NCBI GenBank assembly: GCA_900767505.1
Contig: CAAFZG010000161.1
Span: 1 to 6,935 of the forward strand
Direction: 5' to 3'
DNA: 6,935 nucleotides
Origin: Methanomassiliicoccales archaeon
GTDB taxonomy: Archaea; Thermoplasmatota; Thermoplasmata; Methanomassiliicoccales; Methanomethylophilaceae
Position 1 is the stretch's first letter. Each line of letters starts with the position of its first letter. Made by a program: the position numbers and the translations under genes. Shown here in pieces: positions 1-5,546 of this stretch. The notes below the pieces were generated by a model, which worked only from the letters and a program-made list of their open reading frames with translations, was not told the origin of the DNA and searched no databases.

Positions 1-896
1 CCCTGCTTGACGGGGTGTTTGACGTTCGCAGTAGCTGCGATGTTGGCAACGGAACCGAGACCGGCTTCGTTGGAGAACACTCCTCTCTTCAGACCGTTGA
101 CAATGACTGTTCCGATTCCTCCGGCTATGAGGCTCTCGGGGCTGAACGCATTGCTGATGATCATTCCGATGGCTTTGGGGACACCCTCGATGTTCATGCA
201 GATGGCAAGGATTGCGAAGATGATCCAGGCAAGGGCCATGATGGGAACGATCTTGGCAGAGAACTTTGCGATGGTCTTCAGACCTCTGAAGATGATCAGG
301 GCCGCGATGATTGCGATGATTGCGGCGAAGATGTAGTAGTTGTTATCGAATTCGAATGCACCGCAAAGTGCGTTGGATGCGTTACAGGCCTGAACAGCCA
401 CGAATCCGATTCCGAATGTAAGGATGAGGAGAACAGCGGCAAGGATTCCGAGTTTCCTGTTCTTCAGTCCCTTGGTTGCGTAGTATGCCGGGCCGCCGAA
501 GAAGTGGCCGTCGGATTTCTTCTCTTTGTAGATCTGAGCGAGGGTAGACTCCATGAAGCTGCTCGCCGATCCAATGATAGCGAAAATCCACATCCAGAAT
601 ACCGCACCGGGTCCACCCATGACGATGGCAGTGGCCACTCCGGCGATATTTCCGACGCCGATACGTGCGCCCATTCCGATGCAGAACGCTTCGAACGATG
701 AGACATGTTTGATCTGGCTTCCCTCTTTGACTCCCGAGAACGAGAGCGAGGAGGTCTCTTTGATTTTGGTAATCTGGAGACCTTTGAGCCTCACTGTGAA
801 GACGAGGCCGAGTCCGATGAGGAAGACGAATGCAATGCCCCAGAAATATGAGTTGACATGGCCTACGCCGTCCATCACTGAATCAAGTAATGACAT
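1..896 (-). CDS. AGCS-family sodium:alanine/glycine symporter, N-terminal 298 residues (3' end outside the window)
   Basis: This gene starts at ATG 896-894 and reads leftwards without a stop to the window edge. It encodes a hydrophobic protein of the alanine-or-glycine:cation symporter family, a Na+-coupled importer of small amino acids in the cytoplasmic membrane. Family signatures seen are GARIGVGNIAGVATAI (about residues 76-91) followed by GGPGAVFWMWIFA (94-106), a GGPAYY motif (134-139) and KRGVFSNEAGLGS (270-282). Hydrophobic spans lie near residues 17-35, 83-113, 150-170, 187-204 and 215-233. Family members usually have about 450 residues, so roughly the last third is missing because of the window boundary, not damage. 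The start is supported by GGGAG at 910-906, 9 nt upstream. The gene stands alone here, with tRNA-Val 424 bp upstream on the same strand. Family assignment is firm. The substrate (alanine, glycine or another small amino acid) is inferred from relatives such as methanococcal AgcS. Confidence 0.93.
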   Translation of the reverse strand, partial: MSLLDSVMDGVGHVNSYFWGIAFVFLIGLGLVFTVRLKGLQITKIKETSSLSFSGVKEGSQIKHVSSFEAFCIGMGARIGVGNIAGVATAIVMGGPGAVFWMWIFAIIGSASSFMESTLAQIYKEKKSDGHFFGGPAYYATKGLKNRKLGILAAVLLILTFGIGFVAVQACNASNALCGAFEFDNNYYIFAAIIAIIAALIIFRGLKTIAKFSAKIVPIMALAWIIFAILAICMNIEGVPKAIGMIISNAFSPESLIAGGIGTVIVNGLKRGVFSNEAGLGSVANIAATANVKHPVKQ

Positions 897-906
897 TATT
901 ATTTGC

Positions 907-941
907 TCCCTTGTGCAGGGACCAGTCATAGACTGTGACCC
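907..941 (-). promoter_or_regulatory. Symporter mRNA leader with two competing hairpins, one covering the Shine-Dalgarno sequence
   Basis: Read on the minus strand, the leader holds a perfect 5-bp hairpin CAGTC-TAT-GACTG (935-923) followed by a second, TCCCT-GCACA-AGGGA (921-907). The AGGGA arm contains most of the GGGAG ribosome binding site. The first hairpin can be lengthened by pairing GGG (941-939) with CCC (920-918) across a small internal loop. That would use the same CCC that masks the ribosome binding site, so the long first hairpin and the second hairpin exclude each other. The base pairing is read directly from the sequence. A regulatory role is inference and requires transcription to start upstream of 941. 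Confidence 0.4.
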
Positions 942-975
942 AGCGCGTTGGATAGAGGCGTCGCACGCTGTACCT

Positions 976-987
976 CATAATTAATAC
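976..987 (-). promoter_or_regulatory. Candidate TATA box for the symporter gene
   Basis: On the minus strand the sequence GTATTAATTATG lies about 80 bp upstream of the symporter ATG, preceded by CAAAA, which resembles an archaeal BRE. A start about 25 bp downstream would fall near 953-957 and give a leader of roughly 60 nt containing the hairpin pair at 907-941. The match to the archaeal TATA consensus is imperfect. Other AT-rich candidates (TAATATTAAA near 1004-1013, TTTTAATATAG near 1036-1046) cannot be excluded. Confidence 0.35.
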
Positions 988-996
988 TTTTGCAGG

Positions 997-1003
997 AAAA
1001 AAA
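997..1003 (-). terminator. T7 tract, possible archaeal intrinsic terminator
   Basis: Seven consecutive A on the plus strand give a T7 run on the minus strand, upstream of the likely symporter promoter and about 320 bp downstream of tRNA-Val. Archaeal RNA polymerase often terminates at oligo-T tracts without a hairpin, so this could stop transcripts arriving from the tRNA side. No strong hairpin precedes it. It may equally be plain AT-rich promoter sequence. Confidence 0.25.
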
Positions 1004-1025
1004 GTTTAATATTAGACACGCCATC

Positions 1026-1092
1026 TACATACATCTATATTAAAATATTATTTTTAGACGAATGTCCATAAATCGTAAAATTATACATACAT
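1026..1092. repeat. 9-bp direct repeat TACATACAT, two copies
   Basis: Identical copies of TACATACAT lie at 1026-1034 and 1084-1092, 58 bp apart from start to start, in the AT-rich zone upstream of the symporter. They read ATGTATGTA on the minus strand. They could be paired regulator sites or chance similarity in low-complexity DNA. Confidence 0.35.
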
Positions 1093-1105
1093 ATGTTGCC
1101 TTAAT

Positions 1106-1131
1106 CGTGACACATGCTAGCACGGTGTACG
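1106..1131. repeat. Imperfect 26-bp inverted repeat centred on TGCTAGCA
   Basis: The perfect 8-bp palindrome TGCTAGCA (1115-1122) is flanked by ACAC (1110-1113) and GTGT (1125-1128), then by CGT (1106-1108) and ACG (1129-1131). This gives eleven complementary positions per arm with one bulge and a small internal loop. It lies 210 bp upstream of the symporter ATG and about 190 bp past the tRNA. No T-run follows on either strand, so it does not look like a terminator. An operator site or RNA hairpin is possible. Confidence 0.35.
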
Positions 1132-1320
1132 CTCGGACAAAACGGCATAACAATCCTTAGGACAATCGATGGGTGAGGGTGAACAACATCAGTTCCGATA
1201 GTCCAAAGAATACTTGATGATCCACGCGGGACCCGTCCGTCATGATCCGGAGATTCGCAACCAACAATCTGCGTCAAAAATCGATACGGGTCAGTCAAAA
1301 CAGATAATATGGGAATAAGC

Positions 1321-1396
1321 TGGTGGGCCCGGCCGGATTTGAACCGGCGACCTCCGCCATGTCAAGGCGACGTCATAACCCCTAGACCACGAGCCC
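1321..1396 (-). tRNA. tRNA-Val (anticodon GAC), CCA end encoded
   Basis: A complete cloverleaf reads leftwards from 1396. The acceptor stem GGGCTCG pairs with CGGGCCC with one G-U pair. The D arm is GTC/GAC with loop TAGGGGTTAT. The anticodon stem TCGCC/GGCGG holds loop TTGACAT, giving anticodon GAC, which decodes valine codons GUC and GUU. A five-base variable loop follows, then T arm GCCGG-TTCAAAT-CCGGC, discriminator A at 1324 and an encoded CCA at 1323-1321. No intron is present, and every stem is intact. A TATA-like box lies about 30 bp upstream of the mature 5' end. The gene stands alone between the symporter and kae1. Confidence 0.96.
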
Positions 1397-1423
1397 AGCA
1401 TACCTCCTGATATCCTCCTTATT

Positions 1424-1435
1424 CTTATATCTTTT
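1424..1435 (-). promoter_or_regulatory. TATA box for tRNA-Val
   Basis: AAAAGATATAAG on the minus strand lies 28-39 bp upstream of the mature tRNA 5' end, the spacing expected of an archaeal TATA box. The plus strand here reads CTTATATC, also TATA-like, so weak rightward initiation is conceivable. The interval between this box and the tRNA holds two AGGAGG hexamers on the minus strand (1419-1414 and 1408-1403). Confidence 0.6.
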
Positions 1436-1545
1436 GGCTCGGGTTTTTGCTCTGACCGTCTGGTGGCACAATCGACGATCGTTCATCCGTCTCGGTTTCC
1501 ATCGGGAATCGGTACGCGCATGCACCATTGTGGTGGTCTGCGCAT

Positions 1546-1556
1546 TTTCTTATAAG
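1546..1556 (+). promoter_or_regulatory. TATA box for kae1
   Basis: TTTCTTATAAG contains the palindromic CTTATAAG (1549-1556), close to the archaeal TATA consensus. Initiation about 25-28 bp downstream falls near 1578-1582, leaving a leader of roughly 30 nt before the kae1 ATG at 1609. A small dyad (GCGCA at 1516-1520 with TGCGC at 1539-1543, enclosing ACCA-TTG-TGGT) lies directly upstream. Confidence 0.6.
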
Positions 1557-1608
1557 TTGGGTTCCATGCATCCTCGTCGCTTTTTGACATACGGAAGAAT
1601 GTGATTCG

Positions 1609-2592
1609 ATGTTGACATTGGGGATCGAAGGGACCGCGCACACTCTCGGAGTGGGGATCGTGGATGAGGAATGCAACGTCCTCGCTAACGAGTTGGACAT
1701 GTTCCGCCCGAAGGAGGGCGGACTGCACCCCAGGGAGGTTGCCAACCATCATTCCGACATGGTAGCGGAGATCATGGGGAGGGCGATGGAGGTCGCAGGG
1801 GTATCGCCTCAGGATATCGATGTCGTCTCATTCTCCATGGGTCCTGGACTCGGACCCTGTCTCCGTGTGGCGGGGACCGCCGCAAGGGCGTTCGCATGTT
1901 CCCTCGGGATGCCGATCATCGGTGTGAACCATTGTATCGCGCACATCGAGATAGGACGCGCATTGACAGGCTGCACCGATCCCGCATTGTTGTATGCTTC
2001 CGGAGGGAACACGCAGGTCATCGCCTTCGCCGAAGGTCGTTACAGGATATTCGGCGAGACACAGGACATCGGCATCGGGAACATGCTGGACAAGCTGGGC
2101 AGAGAGCTCGGTATGGGATTCTACGCAGGGCCTGTTTTCGAGAAGCTCGCGAAGGAAGGCGACCGTTACTATGAGCTCCCGTACTCCGTCAAGGGGATGG
2201 ACGTCTCCTTCTCCGGACTGATGACAGCCGCCGTCGCGCTCAGAAAGAAGGGTGTTCCGCTCGAGGACATCGCATTGTCCGTTCAGGAGACCGCTTTCGC
2301 GATGCTCACGGAGGTCACCGAGCGTGCTATGGCGCATATAGGAAAGGACGAGGTGCTCCTCGGGGGCGGAGTCGCCCAGAATTCCCGTCTGAGAGACATG
2401 GTCGCCGAGATGGCCCATGCCAGAGGCGCGGAGATGTTCGTCCCGGACCGCAGGTTCTGCATGGACAACGGTGCCATGATAGCATGGCTGGGTGCAGAGA
2501 TGTACTCGTCCGGAGTAAGGATGGAGATGGCGGACACAGAGGTCCGCCAGAGATTCAGAACCGATGAAGTGGACGTCACATGGAGGAGCTGA
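1609..2592 (+). CDS. kae1: KEOPS subunit Kae1, tRNA N6-threonylcarbamoyladenosine transferase
   Basis: This 327-residue protein belongs to the Kae1/TsaD/Qri7 ASKHA-fold family. In the cytoplasmic KEOPS complex it moves the threonylcarbamoyl group from TC-AMP to A37 of tRNAs decoding ANN codons. The N-terminus GIEGTAHTLGVGI (5-17) is the archaeal Kae1 signature. Metal ligands are His108 and His112 (NHCIAH) and Asp286 (CMDNGAM). Nucleotide-binding motifs include YASGGNTQ (129-136) and LGGGVAQN (251-258). The start is placed at ATG 1609, preceded by GGAAG (1593-1597) and GTGAT (1601-1605), which fits the anti-Shine-Dalgarno end of 16S rRNA. Many archaeal homologues are fused to the Bud32 kinase. 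Here the protein stops just after RTDEVDVTWR, where the linker to Bud32 would normally begin, so Bud32 must be encoded elsewhere or lost. The 3' end overlaps the convergent DHH gene by 17 bp. Confidence 0.96.
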   Translation: MLTLGIEGTAHTLGVGIVDEECNVLANELDMFRPKEGGLHPREVANHHSDMVAEIMGRAMEVAGVSPQDIDVVSFSMGPGLGPCLRVAGTAARAFACSLGMPIIGVNHCIAHIEIGRALTGCTDPALLYASGGNTQVIAFAEGRYRIFGETQDIGIGNMLDKLGRELGMGFYAGPVFEKLAKEGDRYYELPYSVKGMDVSFSGLMTAAVALRKKGVPLEDIALSVQETAFAMLTEVTERAMAHIGKDEVLLGGGVAQNSRLRDMVAEMAHARGAEMFVPDRRFCMDNGAMIAWLGAEMYSSGVRMEMADTEVRQRFRTDEVDVTWRS

Positions 2593-3934
2593 GCTGCTCC
2601 CCGATGATGTTGTCCAATGTCGTAAGGAATTCCTGTACCTTGTCCACGGGGATCGATCCGCCGGCGGCGATCTTGTGACCTCCGCCCTGTCCACCGACTG
2701 CCGAACAGGCCTTTCCCATCGCAACGGCGAGGTCTACGCCTCTGTCGAGCTGTTCGAACATGCCTCTGGACGAGATGTTCACGGGATCGTTGGACATGTT
2801 GATCCCGATGGTGGGCTTCGTGTGGTCAGCTATGGACTGCATGGAGATCCCGCACAGCATGCCGGTGAATCCGGAATCGGTGGAGTCGAACCACTGGATG
2901 TGCTTCATCTGATTCAATCCGGTGCTGTCGAGCTCGACCATGCTCTCGACGATCTGCCTAGCAGATTCCTTGTTCTGCTCTGCGCCTTCGTTGATGGCCT
3001 TTTCGTCGCCCATTCCGGCCGAGATGCCGACACCGCCGATGCCCGCGCGGCCGCAGTTGTTGAGGACCGCCGAGAAATATTCCGCATCGAGGCCGAATCC
3101 CGTCAGGTAGTATCTGTCGCGGGCGATCTCGTTCATGGACGAGAGGCACACGCCCTGCTCCGTCAGTTTGATCGCTATCAGGGACGAGAGCTTCCTGCGT
3201 TGTTCGTCGGTCAGGTCCCTGAAGGACGTGCCGTTCGACACTCCCGCATCCTTGAGCAGCTTGGCAACGCCTTCGACATTGCCGCTCACTCCGCGGATGT
3301 ACGGATCGACGCAGAGATACAGTTCCGTCATGAGGTCTCCCGAAGGGATCAGCGATCCCGGTGTCTTCTCGATGAAACCTCTCTTGATCCCCTCTTCGAG
3401 CAGGTAGACGTTCAGTCCGGACACGCCGTTGATGTGCTGTCTGTCTCCCGCTATCCCTGCGAAGGCCACCTGGACCAGATCCCAGTTGCGCTCGTTCAGT
3501 GCGACGGCGAAGAGGAGGCACATCGTGGCCCCGCATCCGGACGTCATCCCGTCGATCCCATAGAGATGCGGGTTGGCGTAGCACGTCTTCTTGGCTTCGG
3601 GGACCACGGTCGTGTGGTGGTCCAGCACGATGATGTCCCTGTCCATCTGGTCGAACTGGTCGATGTAGTACGCTCCGAGATCGGATATGATGGTGCAGTC
3701 GGATTTGGTGTTCCTGATGACATCCATGTTGTGGTCGTTGAGGGTGGTGAAAAGTGTGATCCTGAATTCCTTGCCTTCTCTGAGCAGGGCCTTCGCGATA
3801 ATCGCCGCGGATGATACGCCGTCTGCGTCATAGTGCGAGAAAACCTGGATGAAGTCATGGCTGCGGACTATCTCCGCAGCCTGAGAAAGAGTGGAAAGAA
3901 GTTTAGAAGGTACCTTGCCCTCCATGGGACTCAC
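2576..3934 (-). CDS. DHH/DHHA1-family phosphoesterase, archaeal RecJ/GAN-like
   Basis: This 452-residue protein has a full DHH catalytic domain followed by a DHHA1 domain, the layout of archaeal RecJ-like single-strand exonucleases. Visible motifs are SHYDADGVSS (33-42), SDLG with Asp85, DHH at 105-107, GDRQ with Asp164, and C-terminal GGGHKIAAGG (417-426). All metal-binding aspartates and histidines are present, so it should be an active Mn/Mg-dependent nuclease. Relatives include GAN, which binds the GINS part of the replicative helicase, and others that degrade RNA 5' to 3' or process short oligonucleotides; sequence alone does not decide. The GTG start at 3934 overlaps the rps15 stop in a GTGA, implying translational coupling. 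ATG 3925 (three residues shorter) is the alternative. It is the last gene of the minus-strand cluster and overlaps the end of kae1. Confidence 0.9.
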   Translation of the reverse strand: MSPMEGKVPSKLLSTLSQAAEIVRSHDFIQVFSHYDADGVSSAAIIAKALLREGKEFRITLFTTLNDHNMDVIRNTKSDCTIISDLGAYYIDQFDQMDRDIIVLDHHTTVVPEAKKTCYANPHLYGIDGMTSGCGATMCLLFAVALNERNWDLVQVAFAGIAGDRQHINGVSGLNVYLLEEGIKRGFIEKTPGSLIPSGDLMTELYLCVDPYIRGVSGNVEGVAKLLKDAGVSNGTSFRDLTDEQRRKLSSLIAIKLTEQGVCLSSMNEIARDRYYLTGFGLDAEYFSAVLNNCGRAGIGGVGISAGMGDEKAINEGAEQNKESARQIVESMVELDSTGLNQMKHIQWFDSTDSGFTGMLCGISMQSIADHTKPTIGINMSNDPVNISSRGMFEQLDRGVDLAVAMGKACSAVGGQGGGHKIAAGGSIPVDKVQEFLTTLDNIIGEQLSSSM

Positions 3935-4386
3935 TTAAGCATGAGTTCCGCGTTGCTGAGTGAGTATTTCCAGTCAGCCGGGAGAACGCCGTTCCTCTTG
4001 TAGTAGCGCTCCAGCCTCCTGATCTTCGCCTCAATCATGTTGAGACCCCTCTTGTTGGAGACGTCTCCCTTGTTGTCCCTGAGGTGAATGTTCAGGTCGA
4101 TGGCGCGCCTCATGAGGTTGGCCAGGTCTTCGGGGAGGGAACCTGCGACTCCCTTCTCCTCCATGATGGCGGTGATGGTCTTTCCGGTTGCGAGCTTGAC
4201 ATCGGGAACTCCATACTGGTCCCTGAGGACAAGTCCGATCTTTGCGGACATCATTCCGTCTTTCGCGAGCTTCACGATGAGGTCCTCTATTTCGGTGGCG
4301 TTGAGAGGGACCCATGCGGGGTTCTCGGAAATCATGGGGCGTTTGGAACAGGATTTGCCCTTCCTTCTTGTGTGCATTCTTGCCAT
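3931..4386 (-). CDS. rps15: 30S ribosomal protein S15 (uS15)
   Basis: This encodes a 151-residue archaeal/eukaryotic-type S15, a small-subunit protein that binds the central domain of 16S rRNA. The N-terminus MARMHTRRKGKSCSKRP is the characteristic archaeal extension, and the length matches the family. The C-terminal half contains HLRDNKGDVSNKRGL (101-115) and RLERYYKRNGVLPADWKY (124-141), the rRNA-binding core. The frame is open 25 codons further upstream, but ATG 4386 is chosen because homologues begin here and GGAGG at 4399-4395 lies 8 nt upstream. It has its own strong TATA box at 4446-4453, so it can be transcribed apart from the upstream Nudix and fibrillarin genes. Its stop overlaps the start of the DHH phosphoesterase gene. 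Pairing of rps15 with a RecJ-like gene is recurrent in Euryarchaeota. Confidence 0.97.
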   Translation of the reverse strand: MARMHTRRKGKSCSKRPMISENPAWVPLNATEIEDLIVKLAKDGMMSAKIGLVLRDQYGVPDVKLATGKTITAIMEEKGVAGSLPEDLANLMRRAIDLNIHLRDNKGDVSNKRGLNMIEAKIRRLERYYKRNGVLPADWKYSLSNAELMLK

Positions 4387-4394
4387 AATGTGAT

Positions 4395-4399
4395 CCTCC
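4395..4399 (-). promoter_or_regulatory. Ribosome binding site of rps15
   Basis: Minus-strand GGAGG continues as GGAGGATCAC, 8 nt before ATG 4386. It decides against the longer upstream reading frame, which would start at 4461, upstream of the TATA box, and would carry a non-conserved N-terminus. Confidence 0.85.
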
Positions 4400-4445
4400 G
4401 AATCATATCTAGGCGGCGAGGCTGATTCTTGCGATGTTGAAGCAG

Positions 4446-4453
4446 TATATAAA
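4446..4453 (-). promoter_or_regulatory. TATA box for rps15-DHH
   Basis: The minus strand reads TTTATATA, a perfect archaeal box A, in the 111-bp gap between the Nudix gene and rps15. Initiation about 25 bp downstream falls near 4421, giving a leader of roughly 35 nt with the GGAGG site. The box is enclosed by a short inverted repeat (CAGT at 4443-4446, ACTG at 4453-4456), which may be chance. Confidence 0.75.
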
Positions 4454-4497
4454 CTGTTCAATAAAGCGTCCGGGGGACAGGTCTGATACGGGGTGTG

Positions 4498-4860
4498 TCA
4501 TCCCGAACGGTTCAGAGCGGCCTCGACCTCTTTTCTGGCCCACGGGACCGTGTCCTCGTATTCGTCGCGGTCGAATGACAGCTTCTCCGGAAGTTCGCCG
4601 AAGAGTTCCGATCTCATCTCGCATACTTCGGAGACCTTCTCGCCGAGGATGGCAGCGCAGACGTCGCAGTATCCTATGTCCCTTGTGGAGACGATCTCGA
4701 TCGAGTATCCTGATTCCTCCATGAACTCCCTGACGCATGCCTCTTCGGAGGTCTCCCCCTCCTCGACATGCCCTCCGGGCATCTCCCAGCCTTCCCTGTT
4801 GGGATGCCATACCATCAGGAACCTGTCGCCCGAGAATGCGACAGCGTATGCCGTCCTCAT
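4498..4860 (-). CDS. Small Nudix hydrolase
   Basis: This 120-residue protein has one Nudix domain. The Nudix box is complete: G30-x5-E36-x7-REFMEESGY (44-52), with the metal-binding glutamates Glu48 and Glu49. Such enzymes cleave nucleoside diphosphates linked to another moiety (damaged dNTPs, NDP-sugars, ADP-ribose, NADH and others). The substrate cannot be read from the box. The sequence ahead of the box, WHPNREGWEMPGGHVEEGE (18-36), is typical of small MutT-like members. A cysteine-containing stretch DIGYCDVCAA (61-70) follows but does not form a zinc site I recognise. The ATG lies 1 nt after the fibrillarin stop (TGACATG), so the two are almost certainly co-transcribed and probably translationally coupled. 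A housekeeping role in nucleotide clean-up, or one linked to RNA metabolism, is inferred from position only. Confidence 0.92.
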   Translation of the reverse strand: MRTAYAVAFSGDRFLMVWHPNREGWEMPGGHVEEGETSEEACVREFMEESGYSIEIVSTRDIGYCDVCAAILGEKVSEVCEMRSELFGELPEKLSFDRDEYEDTVPWARKEVEAALNRSG

Positions 4861-4861
4861 G

Positions 4862-5521
4862 TCACGGCCTCTCGAAGACGATCATCTCGTGCGCCTTCTC
4901 ATACGGCTCCAGCGAACGCGCGTCCGTGATCCTGAAGCCCCTTTCCCTGATGCGGGATTCGGTCGCTTTGAAGATCTCCTCCGGGGACGAAGTGACATCC
5001 TCGGAACGGGCCTTCACGGCGACCATCCCGACCTTGGCGCCGAAGGCGTCCATGTTGTCGCAGATGATGTCCGCCTGCCTCTTCTGGGCCACATCCTGGT
5101 ACACGATGTCCACGCGGTCCACGAACATCCTGTATTCGTCGGGACGGGTGGCATCCCCGAGTATGGGTATCATCATCGGACGGCCCTCGCACGTCTTCAC
5201 CAGATCTCTGAACATCCTCTGTGCGAATTCCACGCAGTAGACCTTCCCGGACGAGCAGATGTCGGACACATGGGATGCCGTGGTCCCGCTGGACGCCCCC
5301 AGGTACAGGACGCAGCTGTCGTCGCGGAACGGGAACTCCCTGCCTCCGCACACCAGGTATGCCCCCAGCTTGCTCCTCCTCGGATCCCACTCCCTGAGCT
5401 CGGAATCCCCGTTGCGGAGCAGTCTCTCTCCGTAGACCCTCTTGCCCGGATCGGCCGATTCCGTGTAGATGCGGCCTCTTTCGGAGAACACCCTTCCGTG
5501 CGAGAAATCCAATGTATCCAT
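4862..5521 (-). CDS. flpA: Fibrillarin-like rRNA/tRNA 2'-O-methyltransferase
   Basis: This 219-residue archaeal fibrillarin is the SAM-dependent catalytic subunit of box C/D sRNPs, which with Nop5 and L7Ae methylate ribose 2'-OH groups in rRNA and tRNA. Family landmarks in order are GKRVYGERLL (26-35), ELREWDPRRSKLGA (41-54), SAM motif LYLGASSGTTASHVSD (72-87), VYCVEFAQR (94-102), GDATRPDEY (122-130), YQDVAQKRQADI (141-152) and KARSEDV (170-176), with His211 near the end. Lys170, Asp143 and His211 fit the fibrillarin catalytic set. The frame is open far upstream, antisense to the NAD kinase gene, but homology begins near ATG 5521. A TATA element about 28 bp before this ATG and no good Shine-Dalgarno sequence suggest leaderless translation. 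In many archaea nop5 sits directly next to this gene; here its upstream neighbour is divergent and its downstream neighbour is the Nudix gene. Confidence 0.96.
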   Translation of the reverse strand: MDTLDFSHGRVFSERGRIYTESADPGKRVYGERLLRNGDSELREWDPRRSKLGAYLVCGGREFPFRDDSCVLYLGASSGTTASHVSDICSSGKVYCVEFAQRMFRDLVKTCEGRPMMIPILGDATRPDEYRMFVDRVDIVYQDVAQKRQADIICDNMDAFGAKVGMVAVKARSEDVTSSPEEIFKATESRIRERGFRITDARSLEPYEKAHEMIVFERP

Positions 5522-5546
5522 ATGGCCCCGAAGATGTCCCACCGTG

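Larger units (their letters stand above)
897..1320. other. 424-bp intergenic region between the symporter and tRNA-Val, no convincing gene
   Basis: The part nearest the symporter (about 975-1095) is strongly AT-rich and looks like promoter DNA. The rest (about 1095-1320) has ordinary composition but no recognisable protein gene. The longest minus-strand frame there is 65 codons with a TTG start and no familiar sequence. Structural elements seen are a 9-bp direct repeat (1026 and 1084), an imperfect dyad (1106-1131) and a separated 7-bp inverted repeat GACCCGT/ACGGGTC (1230-1236 and 1286-1292). A small RNA gene is possible but cannot be demonstrated. Confidence 0.6.

Noticed and set aside
15..701. 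Plus-strand open frames of 228 and 109 codons at the left edge
   Set aside because: They are antisense to the symporter, whose minus-strand translation shows clear AGCS motifs. The plus-strand products are compositionally biased and match no family I know.
1251..1292. Possible second, degenerate tRNA or T-arm (GGTTGCGAATCTCC on the minus strand)
   Set aside because: The T-loop does not fit the TTCRANY pattern, and no acceptor or anticodon arm can be built around it.
1101..1298. 65-codon minus-strand frame in the spacer
   Set aside because: It has a TTG start, no ribosome binding site I could see and no familiar sequence, and it runs through the dyad at 1106-1131. It is not convincing as a gene.
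1475..1482. 8-bp palindrome ACGATCGT upstream of kae1
   Set aside because: It is a single short palindrome with no second copy in the window and no clear position relative to the promoter. Chance is sufficient.
1828..2724. 298-codon minus-strand frame over kae1
   Set aside because: It is antisense to kae1, with no recognisable domain.
2564..3814. 416-codon plus-strand open frame
   Set aside because: It lies antisense to the DHH phosphoesterase, which has all catalytic motifs. The long frame is a by-product of GC-rich codon usage.
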